Shown here: positions 5,536 to 12,621 of the stretch, in pieces
Layout: the number at the start of each line of letters is the position of its first letter
How positions within the stretch are numbered: position 1 is the first letter of the stretch
NCBI GenBank assembly: GCA_023141075.1
Contig: JAGLKL010000010.1
Coordinates: forward strand, 1-16,709
Source: Alphaproteobacteria bacterium
GTDB lineage: Bacteria > Pseudomonadota > Alphaproteobacteria > Micavibrionales > Micavibrionaceae
Length of the DNA: 16,709 bases
Reading direction: 5' to 3'
Notes under the pieces: model-generated
The model's input: only the letters and a program-made list of their open reading frames with translations
What the model was told of the DNA's origin: nothing
Databases searched by the model: none
Translations under genes and position numbers: made by a program

Positions 5536-8313
5536 ATGGCACCAGATTCCGGTAACCAAGATGAAAATGCGCCAACCGATGGAAAAAGTGAGATAAGCTA
5601 CATCGAAGAGCGCAACGCCTTGCTGAAGGATGTCCCTTACGTGATTGTCCGTCAGGCGTGGTTTACCCTGTCACATATATTGCTAAAAACCGGCGCACAC
5701 GTGGCACATCTGGGTTGTGAAGATGGACAGCTTACATATGCGATGGCCGTGCTTAATCCGGCTATGACCTTTATTGGCGTGGATAAAAGTAAAAAAACTA
5801 TTCGCGAAGCTACTAAAAAATACCAGTTGGGTAATCTGAAATTTAAAATGGGTGACATCTCCGGTGAGATGTTCAAAGTAAGATCACTGGATGCGATTAT
5901 TAACTCCTTCACCTTGCATCAGGTTTATTCCAACGCTCGTTATAATTCGCGCATTATCAGCGATACGTTGCGCAAACAATTCGCCATGCTTAAAAATGAC
6001 GGGATCATGTTTATTCAGGATTATACCAAGCCGTCTGAAAGCGAATTCGTGCTTATGGAGATGCATGACCGCCCCAGCGAAGGTAAGGAACTATCGAAGC
6101 TATCTGAAGCTGATCTGCTGGTATGGTATTCCGAGCAAGCCCAGCCCAAGCAAAATCCCGGTTGTGGCGGATTCTTTTTAGAAGAGCTGCCGCCGCGTTT
6201 TCCCCGTACACGCCTTTTCCGTCTGCCGTATAAATGGGCCTATGAGTTCATTATGCGCAAAGATAATCGGGATATCTGGGAAAAACGGCTGCCCTTTGAG
6301 TTTACTTATTTCACGGTCGATGACTTCCGCAAGGAGCTTTATTCTTTGGGGGTGCAGGTGCTCTATTCTGCCCCGCATTGGGATGATGATTATATCCGCA
6401 AGAATTTTGAAGGGCACTTCCGCCTGATGCAAATAAATGGCGAAGCTCTTGGTGATCCGCCAACAAGCTTCATTTCCGTATCACGCAAACGTCCTGAAAA
6501 TTCCAGCTTGAGCGTTAAAGAGCGCCGCCTGACGCAAGAGGAAGTCGGCAACTTGGAAATCAAAACCTTGCGTAATGAAACCGACGGCAATATCCTTGAT
6601 ATTGTCACACGTGATAAGGAAATTGCAGAGATACTGCCCTATCGCGTAGATGATAAGGGACGGCTTTATGTCTATTTGCATGACGGTATCATTCGCGGGA
6701 TCGGTAATACTGTTAGTCGTAACGGCGATAATATTGACGGACGTCAATGGTCTGGGCACATGCTTGAAGCACCGTCGATCAATTATATTTCTGTAATAGA
6801 AACAAGCAAAACTACGGCAACAAAAACCAAAAAATTTATAAAGACCTATACAGGCCTGATATCGGAAAGTGACGCGCTGTTGACAAAAGGGGAGGTCTAT
6901 TACCCCGATCCGAACTATATTGATGAACGCATTCATACATACTTCGTAAAAATAAAAGACCACTACAAGAGTTTGACACCCAGAGCCAAGCTGCTGGGAG
7001 ATTATAATTTTAGTGAAAAAGGTGTTTTACGCGAATTTAACGCACAAAATGTTCTTGATGCGATTGCAGTCGGACTTGTGCCAAACTCACGGTTGGAATT
7101 GCAAATCCTGTCGTTAATGCAACACGCCAATGTTAAATCAGAAAACTGGATCCGAAAGGATATTTACATTGCGACCTCGCGTATTATCGAAGAGTTTAAT
7201 GTTAATGACTTCTTTGAACTGCTGAACAAAGCCGATCTGAGATACAAAGAGGTTAAAGGATCAGCCGGACAGCTAAAAACTGTAGACTCTATTTTTGTTG
7301 AAGAAGGACAAAGTCAGGGCGGACGCACCGGTATTACCGCTCAACCTATGGATTTTGTGCTCTCTGACGATAAAACGGTTAATACGGCAGTTGTCCTGCC
7401 ACTATCAAAAAGCGTTAAGGGAGACATCAACGCCGGATTTGTTGTCCAGCATGTGCCCGTTCCGCAGCGCTTTGAGGACAATGGCCTGACCATGAACGTA
7501 CCGCAATATAACATCCCGAAGGAAATCAAAAACTTCCGCCAGCTTAAGCAGTTCGTGGCCGAAAAGATGGGCGTTAAACCGAATATGGTACTTAAACTGG
7601 GTGAAAGTTATTATACGCATATAGGTATTACGCCCCAGCGTATCCATCCCTTTGCCGTATTCGCCCCGCCGGGCGGATTTAAAGGCGTAAATTTTATGCC
7701 TATAGATCGCATCCTGATGCATCAGAAAAGCCTTGCAAAACCTGTACACTTTTTGACGGTTCTCGTCCGAGCATACCGGTTTTTGCCGGATCATATAGTA
7801 CTTAAGGCCAAACGTGATGTGAAGAAGATTCTAAGTGATGTCTTAAAACACGGCCAACCGGAATGGTCGCTTCCGCTTTCCATTCCACAGATAGATGGAG
7901 GAATTTCTGAAGCGCGTAAACAGGAAATTGCCGAGAAACAAGAAGAAGACAGCAGGAAAAAAGCTCAGGCCGAGCTTAAGCCTGAGGAAGGTTCAGGCCA
8001 GAGTGCCTCGAAGGATAAGAAAAAAGATGATGATCCTGCGCAAGATCAGGAAAAAGACAAGGAAGACGGTTCCTCTGATGAGGGCACACAAGGTAACACA
8101 AAGCTCAAGAAGAAGAGCTTTCTTGAGAAAAAGAGGAAACGTAAAAAAGCCAAGAAGAAAAAGGCAAAGCTGGGTATCGCGGCTAAGGAAGCCAAAACGG
8201 AGGCCTCGACGGATAGTGATGATTTCGAGGATGATGAGGAAGAAAACAAAAAGAAATTAGAAAACTCCGCTCTGGAGAGTACCAAAACTGACGATGATCC
8301 CAGACCCTCATAA
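5536..8313 (+). CDS. Methyltransferase / degenerate NUDIX-like fusion with charged tail, 925 aa
   Basis: A multidomain protein that I do not recognise as a named family. Residues 25-170 look like a class I SAM-dependent methyltransferase: motif I AHLGCEDGQ (57-65), acidic residue after strand 2 in FIGVDKS (Asp83), GDIS (107-109), motif IV LDAIINSFTLHQV (118-130), then GIMFIQDYTK. Residues 365-475 and 613-709 each end in a segment like a NUDIX fold (TKGEVYYPDPNYIDERIHTY and LKLGESYYTHIGITPQRIHP). The second carries QFVAEKMGV, resembling the end of a NUDIX box (REVAEEMGV), but the full G-x5-E-x7-REUxEExGU motif is absent. Residues 795-925 are low-complexity Lys/Glu/Asp, with a basic block (858-880) and an acidic block (893-903). 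No signal peptide or membrane span. Substrate unknown. Monocistronic by context. Confidence 0.75.
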   Translation: MAPDSGNQDENAPTDGKSEISYIEERNALLKDVPYVIVRQAWFTLSHILLKTGAHVAHLGCEDGQLTYAMAVLNPAMTFIGVDKSKKTIREATKKYQLGNLKFKMGDISGEMFKVRSLDAIINSFTLHQVYSNARYNSRIISDTLRKQFAMLKNDGIMFIQDYTKPSESEFVLMEMHDRPSEGKELSKLSEADLLVWYSEQAQPKQNPGCGGFFLEELPPRFPRTRLFRLPYKWAYEFIMRKDNRDIWEKRLPFEFTYFTVDDFRKELYSLGVQVLYSAPHWDDDYIRKNFEGHFRLMQINGEALGDPPTSFISVSRKRPENSSLSVKERRLTQEEVGNLEIKTLRNETDGNILDIVTRDKEIAEILPYRVDDKGRLYVYLHDGIIRGIGNTVSRNGDNIDGRQWSGHMLEAPSINYISVIETSKTTATKTKKFIKTYTGLISESDALLTKGEVYYPDPNYIDERIHTYFVKIKDHYKSLTPRAKLLGDYNFSEKGVLREFNAQNVLDAIAVGLVPNSRLELQILSLMQHANVKSENWIRKDIYIATSRIIEEFNVNDFFELLNKADLRYKEVKGSAGQLKTVDSIFVEEGQSQGGRTGITAQPMDFVLSDDKTVNTAVVLPLSKSVKGDINAGFVVQHVPVPQRFEDNGLTMNVPQYNIPKEIKNFRQLKQFVAEKMGVKPNMVLKLGESYYTHIGITPQRIHPFAVFAPPGGFKGVNFMPIDRILMHQKSLAKPVHFLTVLVRAYRFLPDHIVLKAKRDVKKILSDVLKHGQPEWSLPLSIPQIDGGISEARKQEIAEKQEEDSRKKAQAELKPEEGSGQSASKDKKKDDDPAQDQEKDKEDGSSDEGTQGNTKLKKKSFLEKKRKRKKAKKKKAKLGIAAKEAKTEASTDSDDFEDDEEENKKKLENSALESTKTDDDPRPS

Positions 8314-8323
8314 ACCGGCATTG

Positions 8324-8331
8324 TATAGTAG
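8324..8331 (+). repeat. TATAGTAG octamer, isolated copy
   Basis: One of six occurrences of TATAGTAG/CTACTATA in the window, 10 bases after the stop of the 925-residue gene. It is the outermost of three copies in the 120-bp gap before gloB. Confidence 0.4.
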
Positions 8332-8374
8332 TCTGGCCTAAGCTCTAGGCACAACGGAAATCAAAATTGGGAGA

Positions 8375-8423
8375 TATAGTAGTTTTCATTAATAATGATG
8401 CATTATTAATGAAAACTACTATA
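8375..8423. repeat. Perfect 23-bp inverted repeat with 3-base loop, upstream of gloB
   Basis: Bases 8375-8397 and 8401-8423 are exact reverse complements around ATG. The arms begin and end TATAGTAGTTTT / AAAACTACTATA. No T tract follows, so it is not a typical intrinsic terminator. As RNA it would form a long AU-rich hairpin ending 10 bases before the gloB ATG. The tips read TA-TAGTAG and CTACTA-TA, compatible with a tiny MITE-like element flanked by a TA duplication; this is inference. Confidence 0.85.
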
Positions 8424-8433
8424 AGATCACACC

Positions 8434-9174
8434 ATGATAACATATTCTTCTTCTGATATGGACGTCACATTCGTCCCCGTCCATCAAGATAATTATGCCT
8501 TTATTCTTCGCACCAAGTGTGGCGTGGTTGGCGTGGTTGATCCGGGGGAAGCAACGCCGGTGATAAGAGCGTTGAAAAAAATGGAGCTTGAACCCGATTA
8601 CATCTTTGTTACGCATCATCACTGGGATCACGCTGATGGTGTTGCCGAACTTAAGACACATTATCTCTCTTGCAAAGTTGTTGCCCCGGATGCAGAAAAA
8701 CACAAAATTGCGGCTGTTGATATCCCCCTGAAAGATGGGGGGGTTCTTGAATTTGGTTCACAGCATGTTCGTACGATTGCTACGCCCGGACACACGCTCG
8801 GCAGCCTTTGTTACTATTTCGAAGAGGGCAACACCGTGTTTACAGGCGATACGCTATTTTCCTTAAGTTGCGGACATTTGTTCGAAGGAACGGTGGAACA
8901 AATGTTTAGCTCTTTTGAAAAATTAAAGGCTCTGCCTGATGAAACACTGGTTTATTGCGGCCATGAATATACACGTTCCTGCGCCGGATTTTGCCTGCGG
9001 GTTGATCCTGAGAATGAAGATCTGAAAGAACGCATCGCTCAGGTGAAAGATTTGAGGGATAAAGGTTTTCCTTCCCTGCCTTCTACTATCGGCATGGAGA
9101 AAAAGACAAACGTCTTTTTTATGGCCAAAAATGTCGGTGAGTTCGCCGCTCTGTTACGCAAGAAGAACTCTTAA
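8434..9174 (+). CDS. gloB: Hydroxyacylglutathione hydrolase (glyoxalase II)
   Basis: A 246-residue metallo-beta-lactamase-fold enzyme that hydrolyses S-lactoylglutathione to lactate and glutathione, completing methylglyoxal detoxification in the cytoplasm. Metal ligands are in place: THHHWDH (His61, His63, Asp65, His66), GHTLGS (His120), FTGDTLFSLSCG (Asp139) and YCGHEYT (His177). The C-terminal domain has the usual segment around LRVDPEN, SLPSTI and NVFF. Length is close to E. coli GloB (251). Start at ATG 8434 is assumed. ATG 8458 also fits the family N-terminus (MDVTFVPVHQDN), and neither has a clear Shine-Dalgarno sequence. The gene lies directly after the perfect inverted repeat. Confidence 0.92.
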   Translation: MITYSSSDMDVTFVPVHQDNYAFILRTKCGVVGVVDPGEATPVIRALKKMELEPDYIFVTHHHWDHADGVAELKTHYLSCKVVAPDAEKHKIAAVDIPLKDGGVLEFGSQHVRTIATPGHTLGSLCYYFEEGNTVFTGDTLFSLSCGHLFEGTVEQMFSSFEKLKALPDETLVYCGHEYTRSCAGFCLRVDPENEDLKERIAQVKDLRDKGFPSLPSTIGMEKKTNVFFMAKNVGEFAALLRKKNS

Positions 9175-9175
9175 C

Positions 9176-9190
9176 CGATTATCATTCAAA
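9176..9190 (+). repeat. 15-bp repeat after gloB, copy 1
   Basis: CGATTATCATTCAAA starts one base after the gloB stop codon and recurs exactly at 11979-11993 after trcR. A second related block follows each copy: GAACACGAATTT at 9219-9230 and GAATACGAATTG at 11995-12006. This looks like one element with a shorter interior in the second copy. Confidence 0.6.
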
Positions 9191-9273
9191 ATAAAATAGC
9201 GGTAACCTAAAATTAGATGAACACGAATTTATATTAGTCAAGAATTGTAGTCTGATTGTGGTCTGGGGGGATT

Positions 9274-9648
9274 TTAATCTCCACCGTTCCCACCACCTCT
9301 CTTGTGTGGTGAAGAACGCCGACGCTTGGTTTTGTTCTGGATAACTGCAGAACGACCTCCGCCTTTTCCTTTATGCCCCATGTCATTGTTGCCCTCAAGT
9401 ATTGATCCGGGGTCACCTTTCATATTTGAGCGATGTGCCGGAATCGGCAACGGCTTAGAAGAAAGCTGGTCGCGCTCACTCATTGCCAGTTCGATTTCAA
9501 GGCGGGAAGAAACTTTACGAAGCTCATGAATAGCGGCATGAAGTACTTCCTGAGCTTGCTTATCCTTTTTTTTGTCATCCCAGCTTATAAAAGCTTCCAG
9601 ACAGTTTTTAGATGCTTCCGTAAACCGTTCTTGAATATCGCTGTCCAT
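9274..9648 (-). CDS. Small hypothetical protein, 124 aa, basic Gly-rich C-terminus
   Basis: Not recognised. ATG 9648 has a good ribosome-binding site (AGGAG, 9657-9661 on the complementary strand). Residues 1-65 are predicted helical and amphipathic (NCLEAFISWDDKKKDKQAQE and LHAAIHELRKVSSRLEIELA), consistent with a short coiled-coil or helical hairpin. Residues 66-124 are disordered and basic, with GHKGKGGGRS, KTKRRRSSPHKR and a GGGNGG end, suggestive of nucleic-acid or acidic-partner binding. That is a guess from composition. It is convergent with gloB. A short perfect hairpin lies in its 5' leader (9673-9691). Confidence 0.65.
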   Translation of the reverse strand: MDSDIQERFTEASKNCLEAFISWDDKKKDKQAQEVLHAAIHELRKVSSRLEIELAMSERDQLSSKPLPIPAHRSNMKGDPGSILEGNNDMGHKGKGGGRSAVIQNKTKRRRSSPHKRGGGNGGD

Positions 9649-9672
9649 CCAAAGGCTCCTTAAGGTTTTGTT

Positions 9673-9691
9673 ACTCTTAATAAATAAGAGT
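9673..9691 (-). promoter_or_regulatory. Operator- or leader-hairpin-like inverted repeat
   Basis: ACTCTTA and TAAGAGT are perfect inverted arms around ATAAA, 25 bases upstream of the start of the 124-residue gene. On the minus strand an AT-rich TATATA stretch lies further upstream near 9700, so the repeat could be an operator just after a promoter or a leader hairpin. Function is inferred. Confidence 0.35.
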
Positions 9692-9825
9692 GACCTACCT
9701 TATATATTTGTATGTAAAGACGCAAGATGCTTGGAAAAGATTGTTTAAAAAAATTTCTTTTTTGCAGCATGATAACCGCTCTATTGACTACCGAAGACCG
9801 TACTGATCTGTGTCAGGGTCAGTAT

Positions 9826-10839
9826 CTAAGTGACGCGAACAAAGGTCGTGCGTTTGGGCAGTTCTTTGAGGTGGCGTGCTCCCACATAGGTACAAGCTGA
9901 ACGAATGCCGCCTAATATATCCTGAAGCGTGCCGGATACATCTCCGAGATAAGGAATGGAGACAGTCTTGCCTTCACTGGTTCTATATTCGGCAACACCG
10001 CCTTTATGTTTGATCATGGCTGTATCGCTGCTCATACCATAAAAGCAGATATATTTTTCACCATCTTTCTCGATAATTTCTAACTCAGACTGATCGTGTC
10101 CGGCCAGCATTCCGCCTAGCATAACAAAATCTGCCCCTGCCCCAAAAGCTTTGGCAATATCGCCGGGCGATGAACAACCACCATCGGCGCAAATCAAACC
10201 GCCCAGCCCGTGAGCCGCATCCGCACATTCGATAATTGCGGATAATTGCGGGTAGCCAACACCTGTCATTTTACGCGTGGTACAGACACTACCCGGCCCT
10301 ATACCAACCTTTACGATATCTACGCCTGCAAGAATGAGTTCTTCAACCATCTCACCGGTGACAACATTTCCGGCCATAATCGTAACATCCTGAGCTTCCT
10401 CGCGGATACGTTTGACAAAATCAACAAAGTGTTCGCTATAGCCGTTGGCAACATCCACGCAAATTTTATCAAGCGTATTCGGACGTTCTTTAAGGAAATT
10501 CTCAAGTTTCTCCTGATCGTCTTTTACCATGCCAATGGAATACCATAAGTTCTCAGAACTATGCTCATCATAGAACGTTGTCAGATCTTTAAGCGGGTAG
10601 TGCTTATGTACAGCGACGCTCATTTTACTGCCATTTTCAATAAAGGCTTTAGCCATCGCAAACGTCCCTACCCCATCCATATTCGCCGCGATAATAGGAA
10701 CACCTTTATAGGAACGCCGACTCCACTTGAATATAAATTCACGCGTAATATCTACATCTTTGCGCGAGCGAAGTGTCGAGCGCTTGGGACGAATCAGTAC
10801 GCTATTAAAATCCAGTTTTACACCATCTTCTATACGCAT
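9826..10839 (-). CDS. guaC: GMP reductase
   Basis: A 337-residue IMPDH/GMP reductase family (beta/alpha)8 barrel that converts GMP to IMP and ammonia with NADPH, feeding guanine nucleotides back into the purine pool. The catalytic loop GPGSVCTTRKMTGVG carries Cys186, the same number as in E. coli GuaC. Other hallmarks are the N-terminal DFNSVLIRPKRSTL, AANMDGVGTF, ICVDVANGY, MAGNVVTGEM, ADGGCSSPGD and YFGMSS-like FYGMSSD. There is no CBS domain pair, and length (E. coli 347) and the N-terminus fit GuaC rather than IMP dehydrogenase (about 490). It follows the DUF1192 gene by 30 bp on the same strand, so the two are probably cotranscribed. The ribosome-binding site is weak (AAAAGAAAAGAA). Confidence 0.92.
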   Translation of the reverse strand: MRIEDGVKLDFNSVLIRPKRSTLRSRKDVDITREFIFKWSRRSYKGVPIIAANMDGVGTFAMAKAFIENGSKMSVAVHKHYPLKDLTTFYDEHSSENLWYSIGMVKDDQEKLENFLKERPNTLDKICVDVANGYSEHFVDFVKRIREEAQDVTIMAGNVVTGEMVEELILAGVDIVKVGIGPGSVCTTRKMTGVGYPQLSAIIECADAAHGLGGLICADGGCSSPGDIAKAFGAGADFVMLGGMLAGHDQSELEIIEKDGEKYICFYGMSSDTAMIKHKGGVAEYRTSEGKTVSIPYLGDVSGTLQDILGGIRSACTYVGARHLKELPKRTTFVRVT

Positions 10840-10860
10840 AAATTCTTTTCTTTTGTTTTT

Positions 10861-10872
10861 GTTTAGAGCCTA
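10861..10872 (-). repeat. Possible degenerate TAGGGTCTAAAC motif at the DUF1192 stop
   Basis: On the minus strand this reads TAGGCTCTAAAC, 11 of 12 identical to the core of the dispersed repeat. Its first three bases are the TAG stop codon of the DUF1192 gene, as in argH. The downstream part does not match, so this may be chance. Confidence 0.3.
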
Positions 10873-11049
10873 GTTAAAAAACGCATCAGCAGCATCGCCG
10901 GAGGCTTTCTTTTTTCTCATATCCTCTCGGACGCGCTCAATTTCCGCTTCCATCTCTTCGATATAATCCTGTAAATCACTCAATGACATTGAGTCCAGAT
11001 TACGCGGAAAAGTCTGGGTTTTCAGTACCGGTAAATCGTCACCAAGCAT
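10870..11049 (-). CDS. DUF1192 family small protein, 59 aa
   Basis: A 59-residue protein of the DUF1192 family found widely in alphaproteobacteria; function unknown. Features are the N-terminal MLGDDLPVLK, the conserved NLDSMSLSDLQDYI stretch, a charged helix with EEMEAEIERVREDM that probably forms a coiled coil, and the terminal ADAFF that matches the family ending AD..F. ATG 11049 is chosen because AGGGGGC lies a few bases upstream; an in-frame ATG at 11109 would add 20 unrelated residues. It is first in a likely two-gene unit with guaC and is divergent from trcR. Confidence 0.8.
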   Translation of the reverse strand: MLGDDLPVLKTQTFPRNLDSMSLSDLQDYIEEMEAEIERVREDMRKKKASGDAADAFFN

Positions 11050-11255
11050 ATATAGCCCCCTGAACTGCAATAACGGCGGCAGGATACATTCTCCATAAGA
11101 AAAAATCAACTTTTTAAAAAATGCTGGTATTTATCAAACAAATCGCTTATAAAGCAGGGGTTCCCTGAAATTTTTTATGTGTTAAAACTAGCTTCAAGCC
11201 TAGGGACGGGTTCGGATGATCTTGAATAGTTTTTTAGTTTAAGGAGAAAAATAAA

Positions 11256-11966
11256 ATGGCGAAGGCCGCACAAGAAAGCTTAAAACTTTTGATGCCCAAG
11301 GCAACTTCAGTATGGCTTATTGAAAATACTGCGCTTTCTTTTAAGCAGATTGCTACTTTTACAGGCATTACCGAAATAGAAGTGGAAGCATTGGCTAATG
11401 AAGAGATCGGCAAAGGGCTGGTTGGACGCGATCCGATTGAACATGGAGAGTTGATGCGCGAAGAACTTGACCGCTGCGAAACCGATCCGAGCGCTTCTTT
11501 GGTTATCGCCAAACGCGACTTGCCGGCAGCAAAAGTCCGCTCCAAAGGGCCGCGCTATACACCTGTATCCAAACGTGGCGATAAGCCTGATGCGATTGCT
11601 TATATCTTAAAGAACAATCCGGAAATTTCGGATGCACAGATTTGCAAGCTCGTAGGAACAACCAAGCCGACGATTAGTTCTATTCGTGAGAAATCTCACC
11701 CCAATACGCCGAATTTAAGACCGCGTCATCCGACAGAACTTGGTCTTTGTACCTATCAGGAATTTGAAGCTGCCTATAATAAGGGGCTGAAAGCTGCAGG
11801 CAAAGATCCTGAAACCATTAAAGCCCAACGTGAGGCTGCTTTGCTGGCAACCCAAGATACTGGTGTTCAGAATAATCCAAGTGATGCGTCTGCAGGCGGG
11901 TTTGATTTTTCAAACTTTATGCCGGGAAGTGTGTTCCCATCCGACGGGGAAACTTCGAAATCCTGA
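11256..11966 (+). CDS. trcR: Cell-cycle transcriptional regulator TrcR (DUF1013)
   Basis: A 236-residue protein of the DUF1013/TrcR family, which is essentially restricted to alphaproteobacteria and described as a cell-cycle transcription regulator associated with RNA polymerase. Conserved family stretches are MPKATSVWLIENTALSFKQI, FTGITEIEVEALANEEIGKG, DPIEHGELMREELDRCE and the second helix-turn-helix-like region DAIAYILKNNPEISDAQICK with KLVGTTKPTISSIREKSH. The last 50 residues are variable and low complexity. AAGGAG lies 9 bases before ATG 11256. Transcription very probably ends at the strong terminator at 12038-12072. Cytoplasmic. Confidence 0.9.
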   Translation: MAKAAQESLKLLMPKATSVWLIENTALSFKQIATFTGITEIEVEALANEEIGKGLVGRDPIEHGELMREELDRCETDPSASLVIAKRDLPAAKVRSKGPRYTPVSKRGDKPDAIAYILKNNPEISDAQICKLVGTTKPTISSIREKSHPNTPNLRPRHPTELGLCTYQEFEAAYNKGLKAAGKDPETIKAQREAALLATQDTGVQNNPSDASAGGFDFSNFMPGSVFPSDGETSKS

Positions 11967-11978
11967 GCTTGATAATAT

Positions 11979-11993
11979 CGATTATCATTCAAA
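11979..11993 (+). repeat. 15-bp repeat after trcR, copy 2
   Basis: CGATTATCATTCAAA is identical to 9176-9190 and starts 13 bases after the trcR stop codon. The related block GAATACGAATTG follows at 11995-12006. It sits between the stop codon and the terminator, so it will be part of the trcR 3' untranslated region. Confidence 0.6.
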
Positions 11994-12037
11994 TGAATAC
12001 GAATTGGTATAAAAAGCCGGTAATCAGTAAAAACGAT

Positions 12038-12072
12038 GCCGGGACTATAGCGCAAGTCCCGGCCTATTTTTT
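12038..12072 (+). terminator. Rho-independent terminator of trcR
   Basis: GCCGGGACT (12038-12046) and AGTCCCGGC (12055-12063) form a perfect 9-bp GC-rich stem with an 8-base loop, followed by CTATTTTTT. The position 70 bp after trcR and the T run on the plus strand make it the best terminator in the window. Confidence 0.9.
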
Positions 12073-12086
12073 GGCTATAATTATCT

Positions 12087-12111
12087 TAGGGTCAAAACCT
12101 ATTACGTCTTA
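12087..12111 (+). repeat. Diverged member of the TAGGGTC...AACC repeat family
   Basis: TAGGGTCAAAACCTATTACG keeps the TAGGGTC-x-x-AACC-Y-A core but diverges after it. It lies between the trcR terminator and the 3' end of the convergent DUF465 gene, again in an intergenic position. Confidence 0.45.
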
Positions 12112-12125
12112 ACCATACTCAGCTT

Positions 12126-12329
12126 TTATTGGCTAGCTCTCCGTTCTTCGTCAGCAATTTTCTCTTTGACAATCAGTTTACGTTTTTTAAGGAGTTTCAG
12201 ATAATGGTCTTTTGTTGAAAGGTTTTTTTGCGCTTCTTCAATTTCTATTGATAATGTTTCGTGACGTTCTAAAAGAGCTTGAATGCGCGGGTTTACAGTT
12301 TGAACTTCTGATACACTCGCTAATGACAT
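12126..12329 (-). CDS. YdcH family (DUF465) small protein, 67 aa
   Basis: A small helical protein of the DUF465/YdcH family; function unknown. The central pattern NPRIQALLERHETLSIEIEE, then LKLLKKRKLIVKEKI, matches the family arrangement of two charged helices ending in a K..KL.LKD.I motif. ATG 12329 is preferred since GGAGG lies 5 bases upstream; the in-frame GTG at 12341 overlaps that site. It is convergent with trcR and divergent from argH. Confidence 0.78.
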   Translation of the reverse strand: MSLASVSEVQTVNPRIQALLERHETLSIEIEEAQKNLSTKDHYLKLLKKRKLIVKEKIADEERRASQ

Positions 12330-12521
12330 ATGTTCCTCCACTTCTTGCTGTTATTTACAGGATACCTGAAATGCAGTGCACAAATCAAAGGAAAGTTTTT
12401 TCGTCAAATTATATCAATAGTTTATACTGGACTATTGCAGTATTAATTTCTCCTGATTCTGCTATTTTCTGTGTTTATTGATTCGTTTTTTTTGCACCTG
12501 TGTTTCTCTGCATCTGCAGCA

Positions 12522-12583
12522 TATAGTAGTTTCAACACAATCTTCCCTATGTTTTCTTGCCTCTTTATGCCTCTCCTACTATA
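12522..12583. repeat. Inverted TATAGTAG / CTACTATA pair upstream of argH
   Basis: TATAGTAGTTT at 12522-12532 and CTACTATA at 12576-12583 face each other across about 46 bases in the DUF465-argH gap. The same octamer forms the tips of the 8375-8423 palindrome and precedes the PiT gene. The right copy ends 38 bases before the argH ATG, where a promoter could lie. Confidence 0.45.
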
Positions 12584-12621
12584 GTTCTGCTTTCAGCATG
12601 AGGTTATATAAGGATCGAGGC

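Noticed and set aside
6481..6963. Minus-strand ORF of 160 residues inside the 925-aa gene
   Set aside because: It is antisense to a well-supported coding region, Cys/Ile/Phe-rich in an unnatural way, and has no recognisable motif.
7895..8260. Plus-strand Arg/Lys-rich ORF of 121 residues
   Set aside because: It is an alternate frame of the Lys/Glu-rich tail of the 925-aa protein. Its composition is explained by the A/G-rich DNA.
12478..12621. In-frame N-terminal extension of argH (48 residues, Cys- and Leu-rich)
   Set aside because: MWGGRF lies at residue 10 from ATG 12622, as expected for ArgH. The extension resembles no ArgH sequence, and the region contains the TATAGTAG repeats, so it is intergenic.
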